This document shows positions 43,642-58,400 of a stretch of DNA of 64,000 bases, one piece after another. Made by a program: the position numbers and the translations under genes. This DNA is from Balanoglossus misakiensis (taxonomy: Eukaryota > Hemichordata), in NCBI GenBank assembly GCA_040954595.2, contig CM082593.2, positions 10,354,001 to 10,418,000 on the forward strand. Direction: 5' to 3'. The notes below the pieces were generated by a model that saw only the letters and a program-made list of their open reading frames with translations, ran no database searches and had not been told where the DNA came from. The number at the start of each line of letters is the position of its first letter. Within the stretch, counting starts at the first letter, position 1.

Positions 43642-46600
43642 TTGACAAAAATCATAGGTGAAAATCATCAAAAAATGACAAATTTTCGACTTTGCAAAAT
43701 CTCAAAATTTCGTCGATTTTTGAAGAAAATCATGGGTGAAAATCATCAAAAAATGACAAATTTTCGACTTTGCAAAATCTCAAAATTTTTTCGATTTTTG
43801 AAAAATATCATGGGTGAAAATCATCAAAAAATGACAAATTTTGAAAAAAAAACGGGTGAAAATGATCAAAAAATGACACATTTACGACTTTGCAAAATCT
43901 CAAAATTTCGTCGATTTTTGAAAAAAAATCATGGGTGAAAATCATCAAAAAATGAAAATTTTTCGTCTTTGCAAAATCTCAAAATTTCGTCCATTTTTGA
44001 AAAAAAAATCATGGGTAAAAATCATCAAAAATGACAAATTTTCGTCTTTGCAAAATCTCAAAATTTCGTCGATTTTTGAAGAAAATCATGGGTGAAAATC
44101 ATCAAAAAATGACAAATTTTCGACTTTGCAAAATCTCAAATTTTTTTCGATTTTTGAAAAAAGACGGGTGAAAATCATCAAAAAATGACAAATTTTCGAC
44201 TTTGCAAAATCTCAAAATTTCGTAGATTTTTGAAAAAAAACATGGGTAAAAATCATCAAAAAATGACAAATTTTCGACTTTGCAAAATCTCAAAATTTCG
44301 TCAATTTTGAATAAAAATCATGGGTGAAAATCATTAAAAAATGACAAATTTTCGACTTTGCAAAATCTCACAATTTCGTCGATTTTTGAAAAAAAATCAT
44401 GGGTGAAAATGCATCAAAAAATGAGAAATTTTCGACTTTGCAAAATCTCAAAATTTCGTCAATTTTGAAAAAAATCATGGGTGAAAATCATCAAAAAATG
44501 ACAAATTTTCGACTTTGCAAAATCTCAAAATTTCGTCGATTTTTGAAAAAAATCATGGGTGAAAATCATCAAAAAATGACAAATTTTCGACGTTGCAAAA
44601 TCTCAAAATTTTGTTGATTTTTGACAAAAATCATAGGTGAAAATCATCAAAAAATGACAAATTTTCGACTTTGCAAAATCTCAAAATTTCGTCGATTTTT
44701 GAAGAAAATCATGGGTGAAAATCATCAAAAAATGACAAATTTTCGACTTTGCAAAATCTCAAAATTTTTCGATTTTTGAAAAATATCATGGGTGAAAATC
44801 ATCAAAAAATGACAAATTTTGAAAAAAAACGGGTGAAAATGATCAAAAAATGACACATTTACGACTTTGCAAAATCTCAAAATTTCGTCGATTTTTGAAA
44901 AAAAATCATGGGTGAAAATCATCAAAAAATGAAAATTTTTCGTCTTTGCAAAATCTCAAAATTTCGTCCATTTTTGAAAAAAAAATCATGGGTAAAAATC
45001 ATCAAAAATGACAAATTTTCGTCTTTGCAAAATCTCAAAATTTCGTCGATTTTTGAAGAAAATCATGGGTGAAAATCATCAAAAAATGACAAATTTTCGA
45101 CTTTGCAAAATCTCAAATTTTTTTCGATTTTTGAAAAAAGACGGGTGAAAATCATCAAAAAATGACAAATTTTCGACTTTGCAAAATCTCAAAATTTCGT
45201 AGATTTTTGAAAAAAAACATGGGTAAAAATCATCAAAAAATGACAAATTTTCGACTTTGCAAAATCTCAAAATTTCGTCAATTTTGAATAAAAATCATGG
45301 GTGAAAATCATTAAAAAATGACAAATTTTCGACTTTGCAAAATCTCACAATTTCGTCGATTTTTGAAAAAAAATCATGGGTGAAAATGCATCAAAAAATG
45401 AGAAATTTTCGACTTTGCAAAATCTCAAAATTTCGTCAATTTTGAAAAAAATCATGGGTGAAAATCATCAAAAAATGACAAATTTTCGACTTTGCAAAAT
45501 CTCAAAATTTCGTCGATTTTTGAAAAAAATCATGGGTGAAAAATCATCAAAAAATGACAAATTTTCGACTTTGCAAAATCTCAAAATTTTGTTGATTTTT
45601 GAAAAAAATCATAGGTGAAAATCATCAAAAAATGACAAATTTTCGACTTTGCAAAATCTCAAAATTTCGTCGATTTTTGAAGAAAATCATGGGTGAAAAT
45701 CATCAAAAAATTACAAATTTTCGACTTTGCAAAATCTCAAAATTTTTTCGATTGTTGAATAAAATCATCGGTGAAAATCATCAAAAAATGACAAATTTTC
45801 GACTTTGCAAAATCTCAAAATTTCGTCGATTTTTGAAAAAAATCATGGGTGAAAATCATAAAAAAAATGACAAATTTTCGACGTTGCAAAATCTCAAAAT
45901 TTTGTTGATTTTTGAAAAAAATCATAGGTGAAAATCATCAAAAAATGACAAATTTTCGACTTTGCAAAATCTCAAAATTTCGTCGATTTTTGAAGAAAAT
46001 CATGGGTGAAAATCATCAAAAAATGACAAATTTTCGACTTTGCAAAATCTCAAAATTTTTTCGATTTTTGAAAAATATCATTGGTGAAAATCATCAAAAA
46101 ATGACAAATTTTGAAAAAAAAACGGGTGAAAATCATCAAAAAATGACACATTTTCGACTTTGCAAAATCTCAAAATTTTTTCGATTGTTGAAAAAAATCA
46201 TCGGTGAAAATCATCAAAAAATGACAAATTTTCGACTTTGCAAAATCTCAAAATTTCGTCGATTTTTGAAAAAAATCATGGGTGAAAATCATCAAAAAAA
46301 TGACAAATTTTCGACGTTGCAAAATCTCAAAATTTTGTTGATTTTTGACAAAAATCATAGGTGAAAATCATCAAAAAATGACAAATTTTCGACTTTGCAA
46401 AATCTCAAAATTTCGTCGATTTTTGAAGAAAATCATAGGTGAAAATCATCAAAAAATGACAAATTTTCGACTTTGCAAAATCTCAAAATTTCGTCGATTT
46501 TTGAAGAAAATCATGGGTGAAAATCATCAAAAAATTACAAATTTTCGACTTTGCAAAATCTCAAAATTTTTTCGATTGTTGAATAAAATCATCGGTGAAA

Positions 46601-49400
46601 ATCATCAAAAAATGACAAATTTTCGACTTTGCAAAATCTCAAAATTTCGTCGATTTTTGAAAAAAATCATGGGTGAAAATCATAAAAAAAATGACAAATT
46701 TTCGACGTTGCAAAATCTCAAAATTTTGTTGATTTTTGAAAAAAATCATAGGTGAAAATCATCAAAAAATGACAAATTTTCGACTTTGCAAAATCTCAAA
46801 ATTTCGTCGATTTTTGAAGAAAATCATGGGTGAAAATCATCAAAAAATGACAAATTTTCGACTTTGCAAAATCTCAAAATTTTTTCGATTTTTGAAAAAT
46901 ATCATTGGTGAAAATCATCAAAAAATGACAAATTTTGAAAAAAAAACGGGTGAAAATCATCAAAAAATGACACATTTTCGACTTTGCAAAATCTCAAAAT
47001 TTTTTCGATTGTTGAAAAAAATCATCGGTGAAAATCATCAAAAAATGACAAATTTTCGACTTTGCAAAATCTCAAAATTTCGTCGATTTTTGAAAAAAAT
47101 CATGGGTGAAAATCATCAAAAAAATGACAAATTTTCGACGTTGCAAAATCTCAAAATTTTGTTGATTTTTGACAAAAATCATAGGTGAAAATCATCAAAA
47201 AATGACAAATTTTCGACTTTGCAAAATCTCAAAATTTCGTCGATTTTTGAAGAAAATCATGGGTGAAAATCATCAAAAAATGACAAATTTTCGACTTTGC
47301 AAAATCTCAAAATTTCGTCCATTTTTGAAAAAAAAATCATGGGTAAAAATCATCAAAAATGACAAATTTTCGTCTTTGCAAAATCTCAAAATTTCGTCGA
47401 TTTTTGAAGAAAATCATGGGTGAAAATCATCAAAAAATGACAAAATTTTCGACTTTGCAAAATCTCAAAATTTCGTCGATTTTTGAAAAAAATCATGGGG
47501 GAAAATCATGAAAAAATGACAAATTTTCCTCTTTGCAAAATCTTAAAATTTCGTCGATTTTTGAAAAAAAATCATGGGTGAAAATCATCAAAAAATGACA
47601 AATTTTCGTCTTTGCAAAATCTCAAATTTTCGTCGATTTTTGAAAAAAAATCATGGTTGAAAATCATCAAAAAATGACAAAATTTTCGACTTTGTAAAAT
47701 CACAAAATTTCGTCGATTTTGAAAAAAATCATAGGTTCGTCGATTTTTTAAAAAAAAACATGGGTGAAAATCATCAAAAAATGACAAATTTTGAAAAAAA
47801 AACGGGTGAAAATCATCAAAAAATGACACATTTTCGACTTTGCAAAATCTCAAAATTTCGTCGATTTTTGAAAAAAAACCGGGTGAAAATCATCAAAAAA
47901 TGACAAATTTTGAAAAAAAAACGGGTGAAAATCATCAAAAAATGACACATTTTCGACTTTGTAAAATCACAAAATTTCGTCGATTTTGAAAAAAATCATA
48001 GGTTCGTCGATTTTTTAAAAAAAAACATGGGTGAAAATCATCAAAAAATAACAAATTTTGAAAAAAAAACGGGTGAAAATCATCAAAAAATGACACATTT
48101 ACGACTTTGCAAAATCTCAAAATTTCGTCGATTTTTGAAAAAAAATCATGGGTGAAAATCATCAAAAAATGAAAATTTTTCGTCTTTGCAAAATCTCAAA
48201 ATTTCGTCCATTTTTGAAAAAAAAATCATGGGTAAAAATCATCAAAAATGACAAATTTTCGTCTTTGCAAAATCTCAAAATTTCGTCGATTTTTGAAGAA
48301 AATCATGGGTGAAAATCATCAAAAAATGACAAATTTTCGACTTTGCAAAATCTCAAAATTTTTTCGATTTTTGAAAAAAGACATGGGTGAAAATCATCAA
48401 AAAATGACACATTTTCGTCGACTTTGCAAAATCTCAAAATTTCGTCGATTTTTGAAAAAAATCATGGGGGAAAATCATGAAAAAATGACAAATTTTCCTC
48501 TTTGCAAAATCTCAAAATTTCGTCGATTTTTAAAAAAAGACATGGGTGAAAATCATCAAAAAATAACAAATTTTCGACTTTGCAAAATCTCAAAATTTCG
48601 TCCATTTTTGAAAAAAAATCATGGGTAAAAATCATCAAAAAATGACAAATTTTGAAAAGAAAACGGGTGAAAATCATCAAAAAATGACACATTTTCGACT
48701 TTGCAAAATCTCAAAATTTCGTCGATTTTTGAAAAAAAATCATGGGTGAAAATCATCAAAAAATGACAAATATTCGTCTTTGCAAAATCTCAAAATTTCG
48801 TCCATTTCTGAAACAAAATTATGGGTAAAAATCATCAAAAATGACAAATTTTCATCTTTGCAAAATCTCAAAATTTCGTCGAGTTTTGAAAAAAATCATG
48901 GGGGAAAATCATGAAAAAATGACAAATTTTCCTCTTTGCAAAATCTCAAAATTTCGTCGATTTTTAAAAAAAGACATGGATGAAAATCATCAAAAAATAA
49001 CAAATTTTCGACTTTGCAAAATCTCAAAATTTCGTCCATTTTTGAAAAAAAATCATGGGTAAAAATCATCAAAAAATGACAAATTTTGAAAAAAAAACGG
49101 GTGAAAATCATCAAAAAATGACACATTTTCGACTTTGCAAAATCTCAAAATTTCGTCGATTTTTGAAAAAAAATCATGGGTGAAAATCATCAAAAAATGA
49201 CAAATTTTCGTCTTTGCAAAATCTCAAATTTTGTCCATTTCTGAAAAAAAATTATGGGTAAAAATCATCAAAAATGACAAATTTTCATCTTTGCAAAATC
49301 TCAAATTTTCGTCGATTTTTGAAAAAAATCATGGTTGAATATCATCAAAAAATGACAAAATTTTCGACTCTGCAAAATCTCAAAATTTCGTCGATTTTTG
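43642..49400 (+). repeat. Higher-order repeat block B, copy 3, with 977- and 824-bp internal duplications
   Basis: The variant series of 22873 restarts at 43642 (offset 20769). It is broken by a 977-bp duplication (44102 to 45079) and by an 824-bp tandem duplication (45912 to 46736), then follows block B copy 1 at offset 22569 to about 48.4 kb and 22728 beyond that. This block contains the last atgcatc monomer in the window, at 45384. Confidence 0.78.
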
Positions 49401-52400
49401 AAAAAAATCATGGGGGAAAATCATGAAAAAATGACAAATTTTCATCTTTGCAAAATCTCAAAATTTCGTCCATTTTTGAAAAAAAATCATGGGTAAAAAT
49501 CATCAAAAAATGACAAATTTTGAAAAAAAACGGGTGAAAATCATCAAAAAATGACACATTTTCGACTTTGCAAAATCTCAAAATTTCGTCGATTTTTGAA
49601 AAAAATCATGGGGGAAAATCATGAAAAAAATGACAAATTTTCCTCTTTGCCAAATCTCAAAATTTCGTCGGTTTTTGAAAAATAATATGGGTGAAAATCA
49701 TCAAAAAATGACAAATTTTCCTCTCTGCAAAATCTCAAAATTTCGTCGATTTTTGAAAAAAAATCTTGGGTGAAAATCATCAAAAAATGACAAATTTTCG
49801 TCTTTGCAAAATCTCAAAATTTCGTCCATTTTTGAAAAAAAATCATGGGTAAAAATCATCAAAAATGACAAATTTTCGTCTTTGCAAAATCTCAAATTTT
49901 CGTCGATTTTTGAAAAAAAATCATGGTTGAAAATCATCAAAAAATGACAAAATTTTCGACTTTGTAAAATCACAAAATTTCGTCGATTTTGAAAAAAATC
50001 ATAGGTTCGTCGATTTTTAAAAAAAAAACATGGGTGAAAATCATCAAAAAATGACAAATTTTGAAAAAAAAACGGGTGAAAATCATCAAAAAAATGACAC
50101 ATTTTCGTCGACTTTGCAAAATCTCAAAATTTCGTCGATTTTTGAAAAAAATCATGGGGGAAAATCATGAAAAAATGACAAATTTTCCTCTTTGCAAAAT
50201 CTCAAAATTTCGTCGATTTTTGAAAAAAATCATGGGTGAAAATCATCAAAAAATGACACATTTTCGTCGACTTTGCAAAATCTCAAAATTTCGTCGATTT
50301 TTGAAAAAAATCATGGGTGAAAATCATCAAAAAATGACACATTTTCGTCGACTTTGCAAAATCTCAAAATTTCGTCGATTTTTGAAAAAAATCATGGGGG
50401 AAAATCATGAAAAAATGACAAATTTTCCTCTTTGCAAAATCTCAAAATTTCGTCGATTTTTAAAAAAAGACATGGGTGAAAATCATCAAAAAATGACAAA
50501 TTTTGAAAAAAAAACGGGTGAAAATCATCAAAAAATGACACATTTTCGACTTTGCAAAATCTCAAAATTTCGTCGATTTTTGAAAAAAAAACGGGTGAAA
50601 ATCATCAAAAAATGACAAATTTTGAAAAAAAAACGGGTGAAAATCATCAAAAAATGACACATTTACGACTTTGCAAAATCTCAAAATTTCGTCGATTTTT
50701 GAAAAAAAATCATGGGTGAAAATCATCAAAAAATGAAAATTTTTCGTCTTTGCAAAATCTCAAAATTTCGTCCATTTTTGAAAAAAAATCATGGGTAAAA
50801 ATCATCAAAAATGACAAATTTTCGTCTTTGCAAAATCTCAAAATTTCGTCGATTTTTGAAGAAAATCATGGGTGAAAATCATCAAAAAATGACAAATTTT
50901 CGACTTTGCAAAATCTCAAAATTTTTTCGATTTTTGAAAAAAAACATGGGTAAAAATTATCAAAAAATGACAAATTTTCGACTTTGCAAAATCTAAAAAT
51001 TTCGTCGATTTTTGAAAAAAATCATGGGTGAAAATCATCAAAAAATGACAAATTTTCGACTTTGCAAAATCTCAAAATTTCGTCGGTTTTTGAAAAATAA
51101 TATGGGTGAAAATCATCAAAAAATGACAAATTTTCGACTTTGCAAAATCTCAAAATTTCGTCGGTTTTGAAAAAAATCATGGGTTCGTCGATTTTTTTAA
51201 ATAAAAACATGGGTGAAAATCATCAAAAAATGACACATTTTCGACTTTGCAAAATCTCAAAATTTCGTCGATTTTTGAAAAAAATCATGGGGGAAAATCA
51301 TGAAAAAAATGACAAATTTTCCTCTTTGCAAAATCTCAAAATTTCGTCGATTTTTAAAAAAAGACATGGGTGAAAATCATCAAAAAATAACAAATTTTCG
51401 ACTTTGCAAAATCTCAAAATTTCGTCCATTTTTGAAAAAAAATCATGGGTAAAAATCATCAAAAAATGACAAATTTTGAAAAAAAACGGGTGAAAATCAT
51501 CAAAAAATGACACATTTTCGACTTTGCAAAATCTCAAAATTTCGTCGATTTTTGAAAAAAATCATGGGGGAAAATCATGAAAAAAATGACAAATTTTCCT
51601 CTTTGCAAAATCTCAAAATTTCGTCGGTTTTTGAAAAATAATATGGGTGAAAATCATCAAAAAATGACAAATTTTCCTCTCTGCAAAATCTCAAAATTTC
51701 GTCGATTTTTGAAAAAAAAATCTTGGGTGAAAATCATCAAAAAATGACAAATTTTCGTCTTTGCAAAATCTCAAAATTTCGTCCATTTTTGAAAAAAAAT
51801 CATGGGTAAAAATCATCAAAAATGACAAATTTTCGTCTTTGCAAAATCTCAAATTTTCGTCGATTTTTGAAAAAAAATCATGGTTGAAAATCATCAAAAA
51901 ATGACAAAATTTTCGACTTTGTAAAATCACAAAATTTCGTCGATTTTGAAAAAAATCATAGGTTCGTCGATTTTTAAAAAAAAAACATGGGTGAAAATCA
52001 TCAAAAAATGACAAATTTTGAAAAAAAAACGGGTGAAAATCATCAAAAAAATGACACATTTTCGTCGACTTTGCAAAATCTCAAAATTTCGTCGATTTTT
52101 GAAAAAAATCATGGGGGAAAATCATGAAAAAATGACAAATTTTCCTATTTGCAAAATCTCAAAATTTCGTCGATTTTTAAAAAAAGACATGGGTGAAAAT
52201 CATCAAAAAATAACAAATTTTCGACTTTGCAAAATCTCAAAATTTCGTCCATTTTTGAAAAAAATCATGGGTAAAAATCATCAAAAAATGACAAATTTTC
52301 GTCTTTGCAAAATCTCACAATTTCGTCGATTTTTGAAAAAAATCATGTGTGAAAATCATCAAAAAATGACAAATTTTCGACTTTGCAAAATCTCAAAATT

Positions 52401-55400
52401 TTCGTCAATTTTTGAAAAAATCATGGGTGAAAATCATCAAAAAATGACAAATTTTTCGTCTTTGCAAAATCTCAAATTTCGTCCATTTTAAAAAAAAAAC
52501 GGGGGAAATCATCAAAAAATGACAAATTTTCGACTTTGCAAAATCTAAAAATTTCGTCGATTTTTGAAAAAAATCATGGGTGAAAATCATCAAAAAATGA
52601 CAAATTTTCGACTTTGCAAAATCTCAAAATTTCGTCGGTTTTGAAAAATAATATGGGTGAAAATCATCAAAAAATGACAAATTTTCGACTTTGCAAAATT
52701 CTCAAAATTTCGTCGGTTTTGAAAAAAAATCATGGGTTCGTCGATTTTTTTAAATAAAACATGGGTGAAAATCATCAAAAAATGACACATTTCGACTTTG
52801 CAAATCTCAAAATTTCGTCGATTTTTGAAAAAAATCATGGGGGAAAATCATGAAAAAAATGACAAATTTTCCTCTTTGCAAAATCTCAAAATTTTCGTCG
52901 ATTTTTAAAAAAAGACATGGGTGAAAATCATCAAAAAATAACAAATTTTCGACTTTGCAAAATCTCAAAAATTTCGTCCATTTTTGAAAAAAATCATGGG
53001 TAAAAATCATCAAAAAATGACAAATTTTGAAAAAAACGGGTGAAAATCATCAAAAAATGACACATTTTCGACTTTGCAAAATCTCAAAATTTCGTCGATT
53101 TTTGAAAAAAATCATGGGGAAAATCATGAAAAAAATGACAAATTTTCTCTTTGCAAAATCTCAAAATTTCGTCGGTTTTTTGAAAAATAATATGGGTGAA
53201 AATCATCAAAAAATGACAAATTTTCGACTTTGCAAAATCTCAAAATTTCGTCGGTTTTGAAAAAAATCATGGTTCGTCGATTTTTTTAAATAAAAACATG
53301 GGTGAAAATCATCAAAAAATGACACATTTTCGACTTTGCAAAATCTCAAAATTTCGTCGATTTTTGAAAAAAATCATGGGGGAAAATCATGAAAAAAATG
53401 ACAAATTTTCCTCTTTTGCAAAATCTCAAAATTTCGTCGATTTTTAAAAAAAGACATGGGTGAAAATCATCAAAAAATAACAAATTTTCGACTTTGCAAA
53501 ATCTCAAAATTTCGTCCATTTTTGAAAAAAAAATCATGGGTGAAAATCATCAAAAAATGACACATTTTCGTCGACTTTGCAAAATCTCAAAATTTCGTCG
53601 ATTTTTGAAAAAATCATGGGTGAAAATCATCAAAAAATGACACATTTTCGTCGACTTTGCAAAATCTCAAAATTTCGTCGATTTTTGAAAAAATCATGGG
53701 GGAAAATCATGAAAAAATGACAAATTTTCCTCTTTGCAAAATCTCAAAATTTCGTCGATTTTTAAAAAAAGACATGGGTGAAATCATCAAAAAATGACCA
53801 AATTTTTGAAAAAAAAACGGTGAAAATCATCAAAAAATGACATTTCGACTTTGCAAAATCTCAAAATTTCGTCGATTTTTGAAAAAAAACGGGTGAAAAT
53901 CATCAAAAATGACAAATTTTGAAAAAAAAACGGGTGAAAATCATCAAAAAATGACACATTTACGACTTTGCAAAATCTCAAAATTTCGTCGATTTTTGAA
54001 AAAAATCATGGGTGAAATCATCAAAAATGAAAATTTTTCGTCTTTGCAAAATCTCAAAATTTCGTCCATTTTTGAAAAAAAATCATGGGTAAAATCATCA
54101 AAAATGACAAATTTTCGTCTTTTGCAAAATCTCAAAATTTCGTCGATTTTTTGAAGAAAATCATGGGTGAAAATCATCAAAAAATGACAAATTTTCGACT
54201 TTGCAAAATCTCAAAATTTTTCGATTTTTGAAAAAAAACATGGGAAAAAATTATCAAAAAATGACAAAATTTTCGACTTTGCAAAATCTCAAAATTTCGT
54301 AGATTTTTGAAAAAAAACATGGGTAAAATCATCAAAAAATGACAAATTTTCGACTTTGCAAAATCTCAAAATTTCGTCAATTTTGAATAAAAATCATGGG
54401 TGAAAATCATCAAAAAATGACAAATTTTCGACTTTGCAAAATCTCAAAATTTCGTCGATTTTTGAAAAAAACCGGGTGAAAATCATCAAAAATGACACAT
54501 TTACGACTTTGCAAAATCTCAAAATTTCGTCGATTTTTGAAAAAAAATCATGGGTGAAAATCATCAAAAAATGACAAATTTTCGATTTTGCAAAATCTCA
54601 AAATTTCGTCGATTTTTGAAAAAAAACGGGTGAAAATCATCAAAAAATGACACATTTTCGTCGACTTTGCAAAATCTCAAAATTCGTCGATTTTTGAAAA
54701 AAATCATGGGTGAAAATCATCAAAAAATGACAAATTTTCGACTTTGCAAAATCTCAACATTTCGTCAATTTTTTGAAAAAATCGTGGGTGAAAATCATCA
54801 AAAAATGACAAATTTTCGACTTTGCAAAATCTCAAAATTTCGTCCATTTTGAAAAAAAATCATGGGTAAAAATCATCAAAAATGACAAATTTTCGTCTTT
54901 GCAAAATCTCAAATTTTCGTCGATTTTTGAAAAAAAATCATGGTTGAAAATCATCAAAAAATGACAAAATTTTCGACTTTGTAAAATCACAAAATTTTTC
55001 GTCGATTTTGAAAAAAATCATAGGTTCGTCGATTTTTAAAAAAAAAACATGGGTGAAAATCATCAAAAAATGACAAATTTTGAAAAAAAAAAACGGGTGA
55101 AAATCATCAAAAAATGACACATTTTCGTCGACTTTGCAAAATCTCAAAATTTCGTCGATTTTTGAAAAAATCATGAGGGAAAATCATGAAAAAATGACAA
55201 ATTTTCCTCTTTGCAAAATTACAAAATTTCGTCGATTTTAAAAAAAGACATGGTGAAAATCATGAAAAATGACAATTTTCGTCTTTGCAAAATCTCAAAA
55301 TTTCGTCCATCTTTGAAAAAAATCATGGGTGCAAATCATCAAAAAATGACAAATTTTCGACTTTGCAAAATCTCAACATTTCGTCAATTTTTGAAAAAAT

Positions 55401-58400
55401 CGTGGGTGAAAATCATCAAAAATGACAAATTTTCGACTTTGCAAAATCTCAAAATTTCGTCGATTTTTGAAAAAAATCATGGGGGAAAATCATGAAAAAA
55501 TGACAAATTTTCCTCTCTGCAAAATCTCAAAATTTCGTCGATTTTTGAAAAAAATCTTGGGTGAAAATCATCAAAAAATGACAAATTTTCGTCTTTGCAA
55601 AATCTCAAAATTTTCGTCCATTTTTGAAAAAAAATCATGGGTAAAATCATCAAAAATGACAAATTTTCGTCTTTGCAAAATCTCAAATTTTCGTCGATTT
55701 TTGAAAAAAAAATCATGGTTGAAAATCATCAAAAAATGACAAAATTTTCGACTTTGTAAAATCACAAAATTTCGTCGATTTTGAAAAAAATCATAGGTTC
55801 GTCGATTTTTAAAAAAAAACATGGGTGAAAAATCATCAAAAAATGACAAATTTTGAAAAAAAACGGGTGAAAATCATCAAAAAATGACACATTTTCGTCG
55901 ACTTTGCAAAAATCTCAAAATTTTCGTCGATTTTTGAAAAAAATCATGGGGAAAATCATGAAAAATGACAAATTTTCCTATTTGCAAAATCTCAAAATTT
56001 CGTCGATTTTTAAAAAAGACATGGGTGAAAATCATCAAAAAATAACAAATTTTCGACTTTGCAAAATCTCAAAATTTCGTCCATTTTTGAAAAAAAATCA
56101 TGGGTAAAAATCATCAAAAAATGACAAATTTTCGTCTTTGCAAAATCTCACAATTTCGTCGATTTTTGAAAAAAATCATGTGTGAAAATCATCAAAAAAT
56201 GACAAATTTTCGACTTTGCAAAATCTCAAAATTTCGTCAATTTTTGAAAAAATCATGGGTGAAAATCATCAAAAAATGACAAATTTTCGTCTTTGCAAAA
56301 TCTCAAAATTTCGTCCATTTTAAAAAAAAAAACGGGGGAAAATCATCAAAAAATGACAAATTTTCGACTTTGCAAAATCTAAAAATTTCGTCGATTTTTG
56401 AAAAAAATCATGGGTGAAAATCATCAAAAAATGACAAATTTTCGACTTTGCAAAATCTCAAAATTTCGTCGGTTTTTGAAAAATAATATGGGTGAAAATC
56501 ATCAAAAAATGACAAATTTTCGACTTTGCAAAATCTCAAAATTTCGTCGGTTTTGAAAAAAATCATGGGTTCGTCGATTTTTTAAATAAAAACATGGGTG
56601 AAAATCATCAAAAAATGACACATTTTCGACTTTGCAAAATCTCAAAATTCGTCGATTTTTGAAAAAATCATGGGGGAAAATCATGAAAAAATGACAAATT
56701 TCCTCTTTGCAAAATCTCAAAATTTCGTCGATTTTTAAAAAAAGACATGGGTGAAAATCATCAAAAAAATAACAAATTTTCGACTTTGCAAAATCTCAAA
56801 ATTTCGTCCATTTTTGAAAAAAAATCATGGGTAAAAATCATCAAAAAATGACAAATTTTGAAAAAAAACGGGTGAAAATCATCAAAAAATGACACATTTT
56901 CGACTTTGCAAAATCTCAAAATTTCGTCGATTTTGAAAAAAATCATGGGGAAAATCATGAAAAAATGACAAATTTTCCTCTTTGCAAAATCTCAAAATTT
57001 CGTCGGTTTTTGAAAATAATATGGGTGAAAATCATCAAAAAATGACAAATTTTCGACTTTGCAAAATCTCAAAATTTCGTCGGTTTTGAAAAAAATCATG
57101 GGTTCGTCGATTTTTTAAATAAAAACATGGGTGAAAATCATCAAAAAAATGACACATTTTCGACTTTGCAAAATCTCAAAATTTCGTCGATTTTTGAAAA
57201 AAATCATGGGGGAAAATCATGAAAAAAATGACAAATTTTCCTCTTTGCAAAATCTCAAAATTTCGTCGATTTTTAAAAAAAGACATGGGTGAAAATCATC
57301 AAAAATAACAAATTTTCGACTTTGCAAATCTCAAAATTTCGTCCATTTTTGAAAAAAAATTCATGGGTGAAAATCATCAAAAAATGACACATTTTCGTCG
57401 ACTTTGCAAAATCTCAAAATTTCGTCGATTTTTGAAAAAAATCATGGGTGAAAATCATCAAAAAATGACACATTTTCGTCGACTTTGCAAATCTCAAAAT
57501 TTCGTCGATTTTTGAAAAAAATCATGGGGGAAAATCATGAAAAAATGACAAATTTTCCTCTTTGCAAAATCTCAAAATTCGTCGATTTTTAAAAAAAGAC
57601 ATGGGTGAAAATCATCAAAAAATGACAAATTTGAAAAAAAAACGGGTGAAAAATCATCAAAAAATGACACATTTTCGACTTTGCAAAATCTCAAAATTTC
57701 GTCGATTTTTGAAAAAAAAACGGGTGAAAATCATCAAAAATGACAAATTTTGAAAAAAAACGGGTGAAAATCATCAAAAATGACACATTTACGACTTTGC
57801 AAAATCTCAAAATTTCGTCGATTTTTGAAAAAAAATCATGGGTGAAAATCATCAAAAAATGAAAATTTTTCGTCTTTGCAAAATCTCAAAATTTCGTCCA
57901 TTTTTGAAAAAAAAAATCATGGGTAAAAATCATCAAAAATGACAAATTTCGTCTTTGCAAAATCTCAAAATTTCGTCGATTTTTGAAGAAAATCATGGGT
58001 GAAAATCATCAAAAAATGACAAATTTTCGACTTTGCAAAATCTCAAAATTTTTCGATTTTTGAAAAAAAACATGGGTAAAAATTATCAAAAATGACAAAT
58101 TTTCGACTTTGCAAAATCTCAAAATTTCGTAGATTTTTGAAAAAAACATGGGTAAAAATCATCAAAAAATGACAAATTTTCGACTTTGCAAAATCTCAAA
58201 ATTTCGTCAATTTTTGAATAAAAATCATGGGTGAAAATCATCAAAAAATGACAAATTTTCGACTTTGCAAAATCTCAAAATTTCGTCGATTTTTGAAAAA
58301 ACCGGGTGAAAATCATCAAAAAATGACACATTTACGACTTTGGCAAAATCTCAAAATTTCGTCGATTTTTGAAAAAAAATCATGGGTGAAAATCATCAAA

